From contig NZ_JAJOYR010000001.1 in the NCBI RefSeq assembly GCF_021202945.1, positions 1,426,001 through 1,490,000 on the forward strand: 64,000 nt of DNA. The letters run 5' to 3'. Under the pieces are notes generated by a model. It saw only the letters and a list, made by a program, of their open reading frames with translations. It did no database searches and was not told the DNA's origin. Numbering within the stretch: position 1 is the stretch's first letter; each line of letters opens with the position of its first letter. Source of the DNA: Stenotrophomonas sp. SY1. Lineage in GTDB: Bacteria > Pseudomonadota > Gammaproteobacteria > Xanthomonadales > Xanthomonadaceae. The translations under genes and the position numbers were made by a program. This document shows positions 29,039 to 39,043 of the stretch, piece after piece.

Positions 29039-29629
29039 TCAGAGTTCCAGGCCGTCCCGGCGCCCGTGCTGGGTATCGCGGTCGTAGGCGATTTCGCGTT
29101 GGCGCTGTAGGTCGATCAACGATTTTCCCAGCGCGTTGACCTGTTTGCCGAGGGCGTCGCAGCCGGCGTCGGAGGACAGTGAGCCCAGTTCGCGGCGGAT
29201 GTCCGCGCCTGCCTGGAGGGCAAACTGGTAATGGCCTTCCTCGTGCTCGCGCAGGATCCGGCTGTAGCGCTGCCAGCGGCTGCGCAGGTCTTCGCCGGCA
29301 TCCTGTTGGTCACTCCATTGCGGAAGGGTGATCTCGCCGGTGACCTGGGTGTCGATGGACTGTATTCGGCAGCGCCTGCCCTGCGAGGTCGTGCGGTACT
29401 GCCAACGCACGTTCCAGCGGGTGTAACCATGGAAGCGGGTGCCGTCATCGCCCGAGGGGCCATTTTCCTGCATCGCCATCAACAGCTGCTGCGAGGTTTG
29501 GCCGCTGATCGGGTAGTAGTGGATGTCCAGCTGTTCGGAGGCGGCGGCGTTTGCCGATGCCAGCAACAGGCTGGCCGCCAGTAGAGGAAGTGCGCGCAGG
29601 GCAGTGATTCCGTTCGGGTGAATGACCAC
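29039..29629 (-). CDS. DUF922 family exported protein with HEEGH motif
   Basis: A 196-residue secreted protein. The hydrophobic signal region is at about 12-30 (ending SANAAAS), and a DUF922-type domain contains REHEEGHYQFAL, an HExxH-like zinc-protease helix, plus two cysteines (CRI...CDAL). The start is the GTG at 29629, which lies inside the arm of a strong hairpin (29624-29658). Convergent with the glutaredoxin-like gene. Protease activity is predicted from the family, not shown. Confidence 0.78.
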   Translation of the reverse strand: MVIHPNGITALRALPLLAASLLLASANAAASEQLDIHYYPISGQTSQQLLMAMQENGPSGDDGTRFHGYTRWNVRWQYRTTSQGRRCRIQSIDTQVTGEITLPQWSDQQDAGEDLRSRWQRYSRILREHEEGHYQFALQAGADIRRELGSLSSDAGCDALGKQVNALGKSLIDLQRQREIAYDRDTQHGRRDGLEL

Positions 29630-29658
29630 CAGCGTGGCTGCTCGCCGCGCTGGTGGTC
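29624..29658 (-). promoter_or_regulatory. 11-bp-stem hairpin covering the DUF922 start codon
   Basis: Perfect 11-base arms (29624-29634 and 29648-29658) around a 13-base loop. It is 21 bases after the stop of the YceI gene on the same strand, without a T tract. It could be the end structure of the yceI message or could hide the GTG start at 29627-29629. Confidence 0.65.
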
Positions 29659-29679
29659 AATCGTTGCACGGGCGCCGGA

Positions 29680-30252
29680 TTACTTGGCGTTGAACTTGAC
29701 GATGGTGCTGATCGCCGTTTCGTTGGGAATGGTCTTGGTGTCGGCCCAGTCGCCGCCGCCAACGCCGAAGTCCAGACGCTTGACCGTGGCCTTGCCGGTC
29801 AACACCGGCTGCGCACCCGGTGCCCAGGTGAAGGTGAAGCTGACCGGCTTGCTGACGCCACGCAGTTCCAGCGTGCCGTCGGCGGCGAACTGGTTGTTGC
29901 CAAGCGCGCGGAAGCCGTTGGCGGTGTAGCGCGCCTGGGCGAAGGCGGCGACGTTGAAAAAGTCCGCGCCCTGCAGGGTGGAATCGCGGTCGGTATTGCC
30001 ACTCTTGGCGCCGGCCAACGGGATGCTGACGTCGAGCTTGGCGGCGGCCGGGTTGGCCGGGTCGAAGCTGAGCTGGGTCTGGAAGCCGGGGAAGGTGCCG
30101 GTGAACGTCTCGCCGTCGTACTTGGTGGCGAACACCAGGATCGAACCGCTGCCCGGTGCCTGCACGTAGTCGGCGGCCATGGCCGGGGCGGTGGCCAGCA
30201 TGCCGGCCAGGGCGGCGGCCACGGCCGACGGGGTGGTGAGCTTGATGTTCAT
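29680..30252 (-). CDS. YceI family periplasmic lipid-binding protein
   Basis: A 190-residue protein with a signal peptide (about 1-27, ending PAMAADY) and an eight-stranded lipocalin-like YceI domain: SILVFATKYDG, TGTFPGFQTQLSFDPANP, FFNVAAFAQARY, GTLELRGVSKPVSFTF. The family binds polyprenyl chains (isoprenoid quinones). It overlaps the cytochrome b561 gene by four bases and is last in the unit. Confidence 0.92.
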   Translation of the reverse strand: MNIKLTTPSAVAAALAGMLATAPAMAADYVQAPGSGSILVFATKYDGETFTGTFPGFQTQLSFDPANPAAAKLDVSIPLAGAKSGNTDRDSTLQGADFFNVAAFAQARYTANGFRALGNNQFAADGTLELRGVSKPVSFTFTWAPGAQPVLTGKATVKRLDFGVGGGDWADTKTIPNETAISTIVKFNAK

Positions 30253-30827
30253 GCGGATTCCTTCTGTGGGGTGGTCAACCAGCCTTGCGGCAACATGCGT
30301 GCAAGCGTGGCATCGCGCTGGAAAAGGTGGTGGTAGAACGCGGCGCCGGCATGCGCCAGCACCAGCAGGATCAGGGCCCAGAAGCCGTATTCGTGGATGG
30401 CATGGGACACCTGGCTGGCCAGGTCACTGGGAGCGACCAGCTTGGGCATCGGGAACAGCCCGAACAGATTGAACGGGCGCAAACCGCTGGCCGAGTCGTA
30501 AATCCAGCCGGACAGCGGGATGGCGAACATCAGCACGTACAGCAGCCAATGCGTGAGCGAGGCAATGCGCTCCTGCCAGCCGGGCGTGCCGGGGATCGCT
30601 TCCGGGGCGCCGGCATACAGGCGCCAGCCCAGCCGCAGCACCACCAGCACCAGCACGGTGATGCCGATGGACTTGTGCATCGTGTAGATCCAGAAATAGC
30701 TCGGCGTCTTGGGGAACTCGCCCATGGTCAGGCCGACGATACCCAGCGCGAGGATCAGCACGGCGATCAGCCAATGCAGGGTTTTGCTGACGCCGCCCCA
30801 GCGGTCGATGGTGTTCTTCAGGCTCAT
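30249..30827 (-). CDS. Cytochrome b561 family protein
   Basis: A 192-residue four-helix di-haem membrane protein. The His ligands are in LHWLIAVLILAL (helix 1), MHKSIGITVLVLVVLRLGWR (helix 2; shown here in part), THWLLYVLMFAIPLSGW and HEYGFWALILLVLAHAGAAFYHH. It likely passes electrons between quinone and a periplasmic partner. Both neighbours are YceI proteins and all three genes overlap by four bases. Confidence 0.92.
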   Translation of the reverse strand: MSLKNTIDRWGGVSKTLHWLIAVLILALGIVGLTMGEFPKTPSYFWIYTMHKSIGITVLVLVVLRLGWRLYAGAPEAIPGTPGWQERIASLTHWLLYVLMFAIPLSGWIYDSASGLRPFNLFGLFPMPKLVAPSDLASQVSHAIHEYGFWALILLVLAHAGAAFYHHLFQRDATLARMLPQGWLTTPQKESA

Positions 30828-31507
30828 GGGTGGGTTTCCGTCTCTCGTTTGAGGGCAGCGTCGGCCGCGTTCTGCAGCGTTTCGTCAGGAGGTGTGGGAG
30901 CAGCTTCGGGGGTGATCAGCGGGGCCTCGGCCGACTCATCGCGTACGGCTTCGGCTTCGATGCGCAGTTCGACACGGTCGCCGATGACCGAGTTCCAGGC
31001 GGTGATGCCGAATTCGGCGCGACTCAGCGTTGCAGTGGCGGAAAAGCCCGCGGTGCGGCGGAATGGTGGCAGCGGGTAGCGCTTGAGTGCGTTGAGGGTG
31101 ACGTCCAATGCCACTTCGCGGGTGACACCGCGCAGGGTCAGCTGGCCGAACAGGCGTGCATGGTGCTCGTCTATCGGCTCGACCCGGCTGGAGACGAAGT
31201 GCGCCTGGGGGAAGCGCTCGCCATCAAGCAGGTTGCGCGCCAGCGTGGCCTGGTTCCATTTGTCATTGCCAAGGTCCAGGCGGGTGATCGGCACGACCAC
31301 GTCCAGTTGTGCGGTGCTCCAGTCGGTCGGGTCGAACTCAAGCACGCCCTCGCTGCCGGACACGGTGCCCAGCGCCTGCGAGAACCCGGCATGTTCGATG
31401 GCGAACAGCACCCGCGTATGCACCGGGTCCAGCCGATAGCGCGCATTTTCGGCATGGGCGGTCAATGGGAGTAGTCCGCAGGCCAACAACAGGATCAGTC
31501 GCAGCAA
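30824..31507 (-). CDS. YceI family protein with C-terminal extension
   Basis: Second YceI protein, about 227 residues: signal peptide LRLILLLACGLLPLTAHA, then the YceI fold (NARYRLDPVHTRVLFAIEHAGF, GVLEFDPTDWST, GQLTLRGVTREVALDV) and a charged 30-residue tail absent from the shorter paralogue. I chose the TTG at 31507, with GGTGA seven bases upstream, because it puts the signal peptide first; an ATG at 31570 would add 21 residues without a ribosome site. First gene of the YceI-b561-YceI unit. Confidence 0.82.
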   Translation of the reverse strand: MLRLILLLACGLLPLTAHAENARYRLDPVHTRVLFAIEHAGFSQALGTVSGSEGVLEFDPTDWSTAQLDVVVPITRLDLGNDKWNQATLARNLLDGERFPQAHFVSSRVEPIDEHHARLFGQLTLRGVTREVALDVTLNALKRYPLPPFRRTAGFSATATLSRAEFGITAWNSVIGDRVELRIEAEAVRDESAEAPLITPEAAPTPPDETLQNAADAALKRETETHP

Positions 31508-31740
31508 GGGGTAGTCACCAGTAAGGAGTGGGGGGATTCTAGGCGGAGCCGTGCATCGGTTTGTCGCCATATTGCGCAACGGTTTGTTACGTGGCTGCCG
31601 AGAGCGCCATGTGCCCGCCGACCCAGCGGTTTTTGCTCCACCTTCCTGCCGGCGCTAAAGTCGTGCCCTGATGGAGGGGCCGCCGCGCTTGGCGCAGGGG
31701 CTCCTGGAGGCCCCGACGACAGTGCAAGGAGTGCCGGAAG

Positions 31741-34700
31741 TTGATCAAGTGGGTTCTGCAGGGCGTCTGCCTGGTCATGGCGATGCTGCTGGCTGGCAGT
31801 GCAGTGGCGTCGGATCTGGCCGAGACACCCCGTTTGCGCCGGTTGGGGGTGGCTGAAGGGCTGCCTTCACGGACGGTGCTGGCGCTGGCCCAGGATCGCG
31901 ATGGCTTTGTATGGGCTGCCACCGACGACGGCCTGGCCCGTTACGACGGCAAGCAACTGCGCGTGTGGCGTCATGATCCGCAGCAGGCGGGTTCGCTGCC
32001 GGGCAACACGCTGGAAACCATGGCCATTGACGGCCAGAACCGCATCTGGGTGGGCAGCAATGGCGCCGGACTGAGCATGCTCGGTGCCGACCGGCAGACG
32101 TTTACCCGCTTCGAACAGGTGGAAGCGCTGTGCCAGACCCCGGTATGGGCGCTGGCAGCCAGTGGCACGGACATGCTGGTCGGTACCAGCGGCAGCGGCA
32201 TCTGCCGGCTGGGGGCCGATGGCAAGGTCAGCCATTACCAGCACCGGCCAGACGATCCGAACAGCCTGCCTGACGACATCATCTACGCGCTGCTGGCTGG
32301 CAAGGACGGCCGGGTGTGGGTGGGTACCGCGCATGGATTGGCGCGTTGGAACCCGGCTGACGGCCGCTTCAGCCGGGTCGCCTCGCCGCTGCTGGACGGC
32401 AAGGACGTGATCCGCATCAGCGGCGACCGCGACGGCGGCGTCTGGGCCGGAACGAATGAAGGCCTTTACCGGGTGCTGGAGGATGGTTCGGTAGCACTGG
32501 CGCCGTGGTCGCAGGCGGCGCAACTGGGCTCGGCGGTGGTGCTGCACGATCGCAACGGTGGCTACTGGGTGGGCAGTGCCAATGGCTTCTATCGGGGCGA
32601 TGCCCGGCGGCTGCAGTTGCTTGAAGGCGACCGTGGCAGCAATTTCCTGACCGCAAGCAGTGGTGTGCTCGACATCTTGCAGGACCACGAAGGCGGCGTG
32701 TGGATGGCCATGCTTACGCAGGGCATCGCCTACCTGAGACCGGACTGGCGTCGCTTTTCCACCCATTTCCAGCTTGACGGACAGTCGCTGGAAAGCCTGT
32801 ACCTGCTGAACTCGGCTGTTGACGGTGATGGTTTCCTGGTGGCCGGTGCGCATGGCATCTACCGGCTCGACCGGGCCGGTGAGTTGTCCGTCCTGGTCAG
32901 CGAGGCGCAGACGGGCAAGGGCAGCAACTGGTCGGTGTTGCGCGGTGGCGACGGCCAGCTGTGGATGGGACGAGCCGGCAGCGTCGGCCTGTACCGGCCC
33001 AGCGACGGACGCTTCCAGCGCATCGATCTGGGTGTGGGTGACGACCCGGCACGGCGCGCCGACCTGATGCGCCTGGCCGGCGATGGCAGCGTGTGGCTGT
33101 CGATCATCAACTACGGCCTGCAGCATCGCGATGCCGAGGGTCGCTTGATTGCCGATTACCCGGCGGGGCAGACCCCGGGCTTGCCGGAGAAGCTGGTCGA
33201 ACAGCTGCGGATCGATGCCTCGGGCCAACTCTGGCTGGCCGGTGGCGCAGGCGTTCTGCGGTTGGTGGATGGACGCTTCGTGCCGGTGCCGGGCATCGAC
33301 GCGGGCATGGTCTACGACATCGCCTTCGCCGACGACGGCAGCCTGTGGCTGGCGCGCGAGGGTCTGATCGAGCATTACCAGCGACAGGGTGACGGTTTTG
33401 CGCGGGTGCGCAGCATCGGCGCGGGGCAGGGCATGCCGGCGGTGGCGGTCGGTGGCCTGGTGCTGGGTTGTTCGGGCCAGGTGTGGGCGACCACGCAGCG
33501 GGGACTGGTGCGCTGGCAACCGCAACCGGGTGTGCTGCACGTACTCAATGAAAACGACGGCCTGCCGGATGCGGAATTCACCGCGCGCCCGCCAGCACAC
33601 CTCGGCTGTGGCAATGCGCTGGCGGTGTCGACCACCGGGCTGGTGGCGTTCGACCCGGATGCGGCAGGTACCACGCCAGTGACGTCGAAGCTGGCGATCG
33701 ATGCGGTGCACGTGCGTCGTGACGACGCCACACGGGAGCAGATGCTGAGCGGTGATGTGATCCAGCTGGGGCCGGCTGACCGCGACCTGCGGGTGACCGC
33801 ACGCCTGCTTTCCTATGTCGATCCGCTGCGCCATCGCTTCCGCTTCCGCATCCATGGCTACGACCAGAACTGGGTGGAGCAGGGCAATGACGGCGAGCGG
33901 ATGCTGTCGCGCCTGCCGGCCGGCAGCTATCGGCTGGAGATGCAGGGTGCGGTGGCCGAAGGCGCCTGGTCACCGAGCCGTACATTGACGATTGAAGTGG
34001 CGCCGCCGTGGTGGCGCAGTGCATGGGCGATCGCTGGTTACGCGCTGTTGTTGCTGCTGCTGGTCAGTGGCGGGGTGCTGGCTTACCGGCGCCGCGTGCA
34101 GCGTCGCAGTCAATGGCAGCTGGCCATGCACAAGCGCGAGGTGGCCGAGCAGGCTTCCATGGCCAAGAGCCGCTTCCTGGCCACGCTCGGCCACGAGGTA
34201 CGCACGCCGATGACCGGTGTGCTGGGCATGAGCGAGCTGCTGCTGGATACCGAGCTTGATCCGCGTCAGCGGCGTTATGCCGGGGCCATCCAGCAGGCCG
34301 GCACGCACCTGTTGCGCCTGGTCAACGATGCGCTGGACCTGGCGCGCATCGAGTCGGGCAAGCTGGAACTGGAAAGCCACCCGTTCGACCTGGGCCGGTT
34401 GCTCGAAGACGTGGTGACGCTGATGGCACCCATGGCCGAACGGCGCGGATTGCTGTTCGAACGCGACATTGCCTTCGACACGCCGATCAGGGTGACCGGT
34501 GATGCGATGCGCCTGCGTCAGATTTTGATGAACCTGCTGGGCAATGCCATCAAGTTCACCGAGCAGGGCAAAGTGGCGATGTCGGTGGAACTTGCACCGG
34601 ACCACAGTGGCATCGTGCTGACCGTGAGCGACACCGGGCCGGGCATCAGCGACGAGCAGCTGCAACGGCTGTTCCATCGCTTCGAGCAGGGTGATGGTCC

Positions 34701-35319
34701 GCGCACCACTTCGCGTTACGGAGGCAGCGGCCTGGGTCTGGCCATCTGCCAGGAGCTGACCTCGGTGATGGGCGGCAGCATCGTGGTGCAGAGTCGGCTC
34801 GGTGCCGGCGCCAGCTTCCGCGTTGAACTGCCGTTGCGCTGGGCACAGGCGGCAACCGGCGATGAGATGGTCGCGGCAGAGGAGTTGCCGATCAGCCGCG
34901 CGCTGAAAATCCTGTTGGTGGAAGACGAGGTCACCGTGGCACAGGTCATCAGCGGCCTGCTGGTGGCGCGTGGCCATGAGGTGGTGCATGCCGCGCACGG
35001 CCTGGCCGCGCTGGCTGAAGTGTCCTCGCGTGATTTCGACGTCGGCCTGCTCGACCTGGACCTGCCCGCGCTCGACGGCCTGGCACTGGCCCGGCAGCTG
35101 CGCGGCTCCGGCTACCGGTTCCCGCTGATCGCGGTGACCGCACGTTCCGATGGCCAGGCCGAGCAGGCGGCCCAGGAGGCGGGCATGAACGGCTTCCTGC
35201 GCAAGCCGGTGACCGGGCAGATGCTCATCAACGCCATTGCGCAGGCCTTGGCCCAGGCACGCGCGCTGCAGAGCCGGCAGGTTTACGATGGGTTGCCGGA
35301 AGGGGAGAACGTAGTTTGA
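31741..35319 (+). CDS. Hybrid sensor histidine kinase with beta-propeller sensor (first of a tandem pair)
   Basis: A 1192-residue protein, start TTG at 31741 with AAGGAG upstream. In order: signal peptide (about 1-24); periplasmic two-component propeller repeats (about 28-640, recurring [11 protein letters not shown]-like blades); a Y_Y_Y domain (about 690-770); one membrane helix (about 775-797); HisKA with [15 protein letters not shown] (phosphorylated His about 818); HATPase_c ([20 protein letters not shown]); and a receiver domain whose [11 protein letters not shown] has the phospho-Asp near 1105. There is no DNA-binding output domain. It overlaps the second paralogue by four bases. The signal sensed is unknown. 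Confidence 0.93.
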   Translation: MIKWVLQGVCLVMAMLLAGSAVASDLAETPRLRRLGVAEGLPSRTVLALAQDRDGFVWAATDDGLARYDGKQLRVWRHDPQQAGSLPGNTLETMAIDGQNRIWVGSNGAGLSMLGADRQTFTRFEQVEALCQTPVWALAASGTDMLVGTSGSGICRLGADGKVSHYQHRPDDPNSLPDDIIYALLAGKDGRVWVGTAHGLARWNPADGRFSRVASPLLDGKDVIRISGDRDGGVWAGTNEGLYRVLEDGSVALAPWSQAAQLGSAVVLHDRNGGYWVGSANGFYRGDARRLQLLEGDRGSNFLTASSGVLDILQDHEGGVWMAMLTQGIAYLRPDWRRFSTHFQLDGQSLESLYLLNSAVDGDGFLVAGAHGIYRLDRAGELSVLVSEAQTGKGSNWSVLRGGDGQLWMGRAGSVGLYRPSDGRFQRIDLGVGDDPARRADLMRLAGDGSVWLSIINYGLQHRDAEGRLIADYPAGQTPGLPEKLVEQLRIDASGQLWLAGGAGVLRLVDGRFVPVPGIDAGMVYDIAFADDGSLWLAREGLIEHYQRQGDGFARVRSIGAGQGMPAVAVGGLVLGCSGQVWATTQRGLVRWQPQPGVLHVLNENDGLPDAEFTARPPAHLGCGNALAVSTTGLVAFDPDAAGTTPVTSKLAIDAVHVRRDDATREQMLSGDVIQLGPADRDLRVTARLLSYVDPLRHRFRFRIHGYDQNWVEQGNDGERMLSRLPAGSYRLEMQGAVAEGAWSPSRTLTIEVAPPWWRSAWAIAGYALLLLLLVSGGVLAYRRRVQRRSQWQLAMHKREVAEQASMAKSRFLATLGHEVRTPMTGVLGMSELLLDTELDPRQRRYAGAIQQAGTHLLRLVNDALDLARIESGKLELESHPFDLGRLLEDVVTLMAPMAERRGLLFERDIAFDTPIRVTGDAMRLRQILMNLLGNAIKFTEQGKVAMSVELAPDHSGIVLTVSDTGPGISDEQLQRLFHRFEQGDGPRTTSRYGGSGLGLAICQELTSVMGGSIVVQSRLGAGASFRVELPLRWAQAATGDEMVAAEELPISRALKILLVEDEVTVAQVISGLLVARGHEVVHAAHGLAALAEVSSRDFDVGLLDLDLPALDGLALARQLRGSGYRFPLIAVTARSDGQAEQAAQEAGMNGFLRKPVTGQMLINAIAQALAQARALQSRQVYDGLPEGENVV

Positions 35320-38300
35320 TCATGTGGTTCAGGGCGGTGTTGGCCTGCGCGTTGCTGGGCTGGGTGTCATTGGCTGCGGGCGAAGTACCCGCGACCCCGC
35401 AACCACGTCAGCTGACCGTGGCCGATGGCCTGCCTTCCAGCGCCATCAACGCCTTCGCGGAAGATCACACCGGCTACCTGTGGCTGGCCAGCCGCGACGG
35501 CCTGGCCCGTTATGACGGCCGCAATTTCCGCATCTGGCGTGCCGAGGACGGCCTGCGCGACAACCAGCTGTGGAGTCTGCACGTGGATGCGGCCAACCGG
35601 TTGTGGATCGGCACGCAGAACGGCGGGCTGGCGATGCTGTCGGCGGACCGGCGCAGTTTCAGTTTCTTCGACAAGCAGCGCTACCCGCAGATTGGCAGCA
35701 ACACGGTCTGGGCCATCACCTCCACGCCCGACGGCAACATCTGGTTCGGTACCGCCACCGGCGGTCTGCATCGGCTGACTCCCAATGGCGATGTGCAGCG
35801 GTTCATGCCGGTGGAAGGCGACCGGCGAAGCCTGCCGGCGACCGCCGTGACCTATCTGGAAACCACTCCCGACGGAAGCCTGTGGGTGGGAACCAAGGGC
35901 GGACTGGCGCGTTGGACCGGCGTGGATTTCGAGCGTGTTGACGATGCCCTGCTGCCATCGGCGCGCATCAACGGCCTCAAGGGTGGGCGCGATGGTCGGT
36001 TGTGGGTGGCCACCAACGCCGGGCTGGTGGTGCGCGAGCCGGATGGACACTTCACCCGCGCGGCCTGGCCGGGCGTGGCCGAAGAGGATGTGTTCAACAT
36101 GCTGCAGTACTCGGTGGATGGCACCTACTGGCTGGACACCCGTTCCGGCCTGGGCCGCTACCGCACCGGCAAGGTAAGCAACGTGCCGCTGTACAGCATG
36201 CAGGAGCGTGGCCTGGTCAAGCCCAATTGGACCAGTGCCTACGAAGACCGCGAGGGGGGGCTGTGGTTTGCCAGCACCAATGCCGGTCTGTGGCACCTGC
36301 CACCGAGCTGGCGGCAGTTCTCGGTGATGTCGCGGCACCTGGATGATCCGGCTTCGTTGCGCAACCCCTATCCCTTGGCGCTGGCGTCGTCGGCATCGGG
36401 AGGGCTCTGGGTGGTGGGTACGCGCGGTGCGCTGGACTGGTTGAACCCGGCCACCGGCGAGGTCCGTCATCACCTGACCCGGGTGAACGGCAACAACTGG
36501 CCGCAATCACTGGCCGAGGATGCCCACGGGCGGGTTTGGATCGGCAGCCTGGACGAACTGGTGCGCTACGACCCGCGCGACCAGCAGGTACGGCGTTGGC
36601 AGCGCGATGACCCGCACGATCCGGCAATGGTGGGTGATGCGGACATCATCCGCATCTGCGACGGCAGCCGGGTCTGGGTGTATTCGGAAGAAGGCGGCAT
36701 GCAGCAGCGCGATGACCAGGGACGGGTGCTGCTGCACCTGCCGCCCGGGCGCAACGGTCTGCCCAGCACGCTGGTGGAGGACATGCATTGCGGGCCGCTG
36801 GACAAGCTGTGGCTGGCCAGCGGCTCAGGCCTGCTGGTGTGGGAGCCGGGGCAGGGCAGGTTCGTGCCGGTGCCCGGAGCGCCGGTCGGGCGCGTTTCCA
36901 CCTTCCACCTTACCGACAGCGGCGTGGCCTGGGTTGCCACCCTGGGGCGGGTGGAGCGTCATCTCTGGGACGGTCAGCGCATGACCCTGCTGGACAGCAT
37001 CGGCAGCGAACGTGGCTTTCCGATGTTGGCGCCGAGCAGCGTGGTGGTCGACGCGCAAGGCGTTGCCTGGGCGATCAGTGCGCGTGGCCTGATCCGGATC
37101 GATTCGGCCAATCGTTCGGTGCGTCTGTATGGCGTCCACGATGGCCTGCCGGGGCAGGAGTTCCGCCGCCGTACGCTGGTACAGGCCCGCAGCGGGCAGC
37201 TGGCCGGCGGTACGCCGGATGGGGTGGTGTTGTTCGATCCGGCCCTGGTTACCCCGTCCAACCGCCAGCCGCCGCTGGTCATCGAGCGGGTCAGCGTTCG
37301 GCGCGGCGACCAGGAACACGATCTGAGCCAGGAACCACAACTGGTGATCCACGACGGTGATCGCGACCTGCGTATCGTCGCGCGGCTGCTTTCCTTTGCC
37401 GACTCGGCGACCAACACCTATCGCTTCCGGCTGGCCGGCTACGACCCGGACTGGGTGGAAGTCGGCGCGGCCGGCGAGCGCGTGTTCTCGCGTCTGCCAG
37501 CCGGGCGCTATCAATTGGAGATCCAGGCGGCCACTTCCGACAACGTGTGGTCACGCCGGCAGACCCTGGACTTCCGCGTGCAGCCACCGTGGTGGCGCAG
37601 CACCAGCGGGCTGGTCGGGTTCGTTCTGCTGGGCGCGATGTTCCTGTTGTGGCTGGGCTGGCTGTATCGGCGCCGGTTGCGGCGGCGCAACGAATGGCAG
37701 CTGGCGCGGCACAAGCAGGAACTGGCCGAGCAGGCATCGTTGGCCAAGACCCGTTTCCTGGCCACGCTCGGCCATGAAGTGCGCACGCCGATGACCGGCG
37801 TGCTGGGCATGAGCGAACTGCTGCTGGCCACCGACCTGGACGAGCGGCAACGCAGCTACACCCAGTCCATCCGCCGTGCCGGTGAGCACTTGCTGCGGTT
37901 AGTCAACGATGCACTGGACCTGGCCCGCATCGAAGCCGGGCGCCTGGAGCTGCAGGTACAACCGCTGGATCTGCAACAGCTGCTCGACGACGTACGCGGC
38001 CTGTTGGAGCCGCTGGCGTTGCGCCGCGGCCTGGTCTTCGAACTGGACAATACCGCGCCGCCGCGCACGCGCGTGACCGGCGATGTGCTGCGGCTGCGGC
38101 AGATCCTGCTCAACCTGCTGGGCAACGCCATCAAATTCACCCACCAGGGTTCGGTCCGGCTCAAGGTCAGCGTGGGCGAGGACGGCAAGGGCCTTGCCTT
38201 TGCGGTCTGTGATACCGGGCCGGGCATCAGCCAGGAGCAGCGCAAGCGCCTGTTCCGCCGGTTTGAACAGGCCGATGGCGCGCGTACCGCCGCGCGCTAC

Positions 38301-38879
38301 GGCGGCAGCGGTCTGGGGCTGGCGATCTGCCATGAACTGACCGGAGCGATGGGCGGCAGCATCGACGTGGACAGCACGCTCGGCAGCGGCACCTGCTTCA
38401 ACGTCAACCTGCCGTTGGCCTGGGACGTGATGCCCGACCCGGCAGCCGGTGGCGCCGGGCATACACCGTGGGCTTCGTTGCCTGCGCTGGAGGTGCTGCT
38501 GGTCGAGGATGACGCCACCATCGCCGCGGTGATCCGGGGCCTGCTGGAAGTGCACGGGCACCGAGTGGTGCATGCCGCGCATGGGTTGGCGGCGCTGGCT
38601 GAGGTTTCCGGCACCTCGTTCGATGTGGCGCTGCTGGACCTGGACCTGCCGGGCCTGGATGGCTTCGGCCTGGCATTGCAGCTCAAGACGATGGGGTACG
38701 AAATGCCCCTGATCGCGGTGACCGCGCGTTCGGACAGCGATGCCGAACCGCAGGCGCGACAGGCCGGCTTCGACTACTTCCTGCGCAAGCCGGTCACCGC
38801 GCAGATGCTGCTGGAAGCCATCGCCGGAGTGATGGACGCACAGCGACGCAGGGTGCAGGGGCTGGTGCCGCAGGTGTAG
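35316..38879 (+). CDS. Hybrid sensor histidine kinase with beta-propeller sensor (second of a tandem pair)
   Basis: A 1187-residue paralogue with the same architecture: signal peptide (about 1-22), propeller blades (about 30-640), Y_Y_Y, a membrane helix (about 775-797), HisKA ([15 protein letters not shown], His about 819), HATPase_c and receiver ([11 protein letters not shown], Asp about 1107). The start can be the TTG at 35316, overlapping the previous stop as TTGA, or the ATG at 35322; GGGGAG lies upstream. The kinase and receiver parts are much more alike than the propellers. Its REP-bounded end at 38913 faces the DHA2 exporter gene. Confidence 0.93.
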   Translation: MIMWFRAVLACALLGWVSLAAGEVPATPQPRQLTVADGLPSSAINAFAEDHTGYLWLASRDGLARYDGRNFRIWRAEDGLRDNQLWSLHVDAANRLWIGTQNGGLAMLSADRRSFSFFDKQRYPQIGSNTVWAITSTPDGNIWFGTATGGLHRLTPNGDVQRFMPVEGDRRSLPATAVTYLETTPDGSLWVGTKGGLARWTGVDFERVDDALLPSARINGLKGGRDGRLWVATNAGLVVREPDGHFTRAAWPGVAEEDVFNMLQYSVDGTYWLDTRSGLGRYRTGKVSNVPLYSMQERGLVKPNWTSAYEDREGGLWFASTNAGLWHLPPSWRQFSVMSRHLDDPASLRNPYPLALASSASGGLWVVGTRGALDWLNPATGEVRHHLTRVNGNNWPQSLAEDAHGRVWIGSLDELVRYDPRDQQVRRWQRDDPHDPAMVGDADIIRICDGSRVWVYSEEGGMQQRDDQGRVLLHLPPGRNGLPSTLVEDMHCGPLDKLWLASGSGLLVWEPGQGRFVPVPGAPVGRVSTFHLTDSGVAWVATLGRVERHLWDGQRMTLLDSIGSERGFPMLAPSSVVVDAQGVAWAISARGLIRIDSANRSVRLYGVHDGLPGQEFRRRTLVQARSGQLAGGTPDGVVLFDPALVTPSNRQPPLVIERVSVRRGDQEHDLSQEPQLVIHDGDRDLRIVARLLSFADSATNTYRFRLAGYDPDWVEVGAAGERVFSRLPAGRYQLEIQAATSDNVWSRRQTLDFRVQPPWWRSTSGLVGFVLLGAMFLLWLGWLYRRRLRRRNEWQLARHKQELAEQASLAKTRFLATLGHEVRTPMTGVLGMSELLLATDLDERQRSYTQSIRRAGEHLLRLVNDALDLARIEAGRLELQVQPLDLQQLLDDVRGLLEPLALRRGLVFELDNTAPPRTRVTGDVLRLRQILLNLLGNAIKFTHQGSVRLKVSVGEDGKGLAFAVCDTGPGISQEQRKRLFRRFEQADGARTAARYGGSGLGLAICHELTGAMGGSIDVDSTLGSGTCFNVNLPLAWDVMPDPAAGGAGHTPWASLPALEVLLVEDDATIAAVIRGLLEVHGHRVVHAAHGLAALAEVSGTSFDVALLDLDLPGLDGFGLALQLKTMGYEMPLIAVTARSDSDAEPQARQAGFDYFLRKPVTAQMLLEAIAGVMDAQRRRVQGLVPQV

Positions 38880-38912
38880 CACCGGCCGGCATGCATGCAA
38901 ACAAAGGGTGTT

Positions 38913-39026
38913 GTAGGAGCGACTTCAGCCGCGAAGCTGGTGTTGCATCCGTCGAACCGCAGTCTGCAATCGCATGCTTCTGCACGACGGAAAGACTCCC
39001 TGCTTCGCGGCTGAAGTCGCTCCTGC
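38913..39026. repeat. REP pair between convergent genes
   Basis: Forward GTAGGAGCGACTTCAGCCGCGAAGC (positions 38913-38937, core shared with other copies) and its near-perfect inverted copy at 39002-39026, with a 64-base centre. It lies between the sensor-kinase stop and the stop of the convergent DHA2 exporter gene. Confidence 0.88.
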
Positions 39027-39043
39027 GACGCCCGGTTGGCCGC

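Noticed and set aside
31867-33855. A 662-codon open frame opposite the first hybrid kinase
   Set aside because: Antisense to a propeller domain with clear repeats; no independent evidence.
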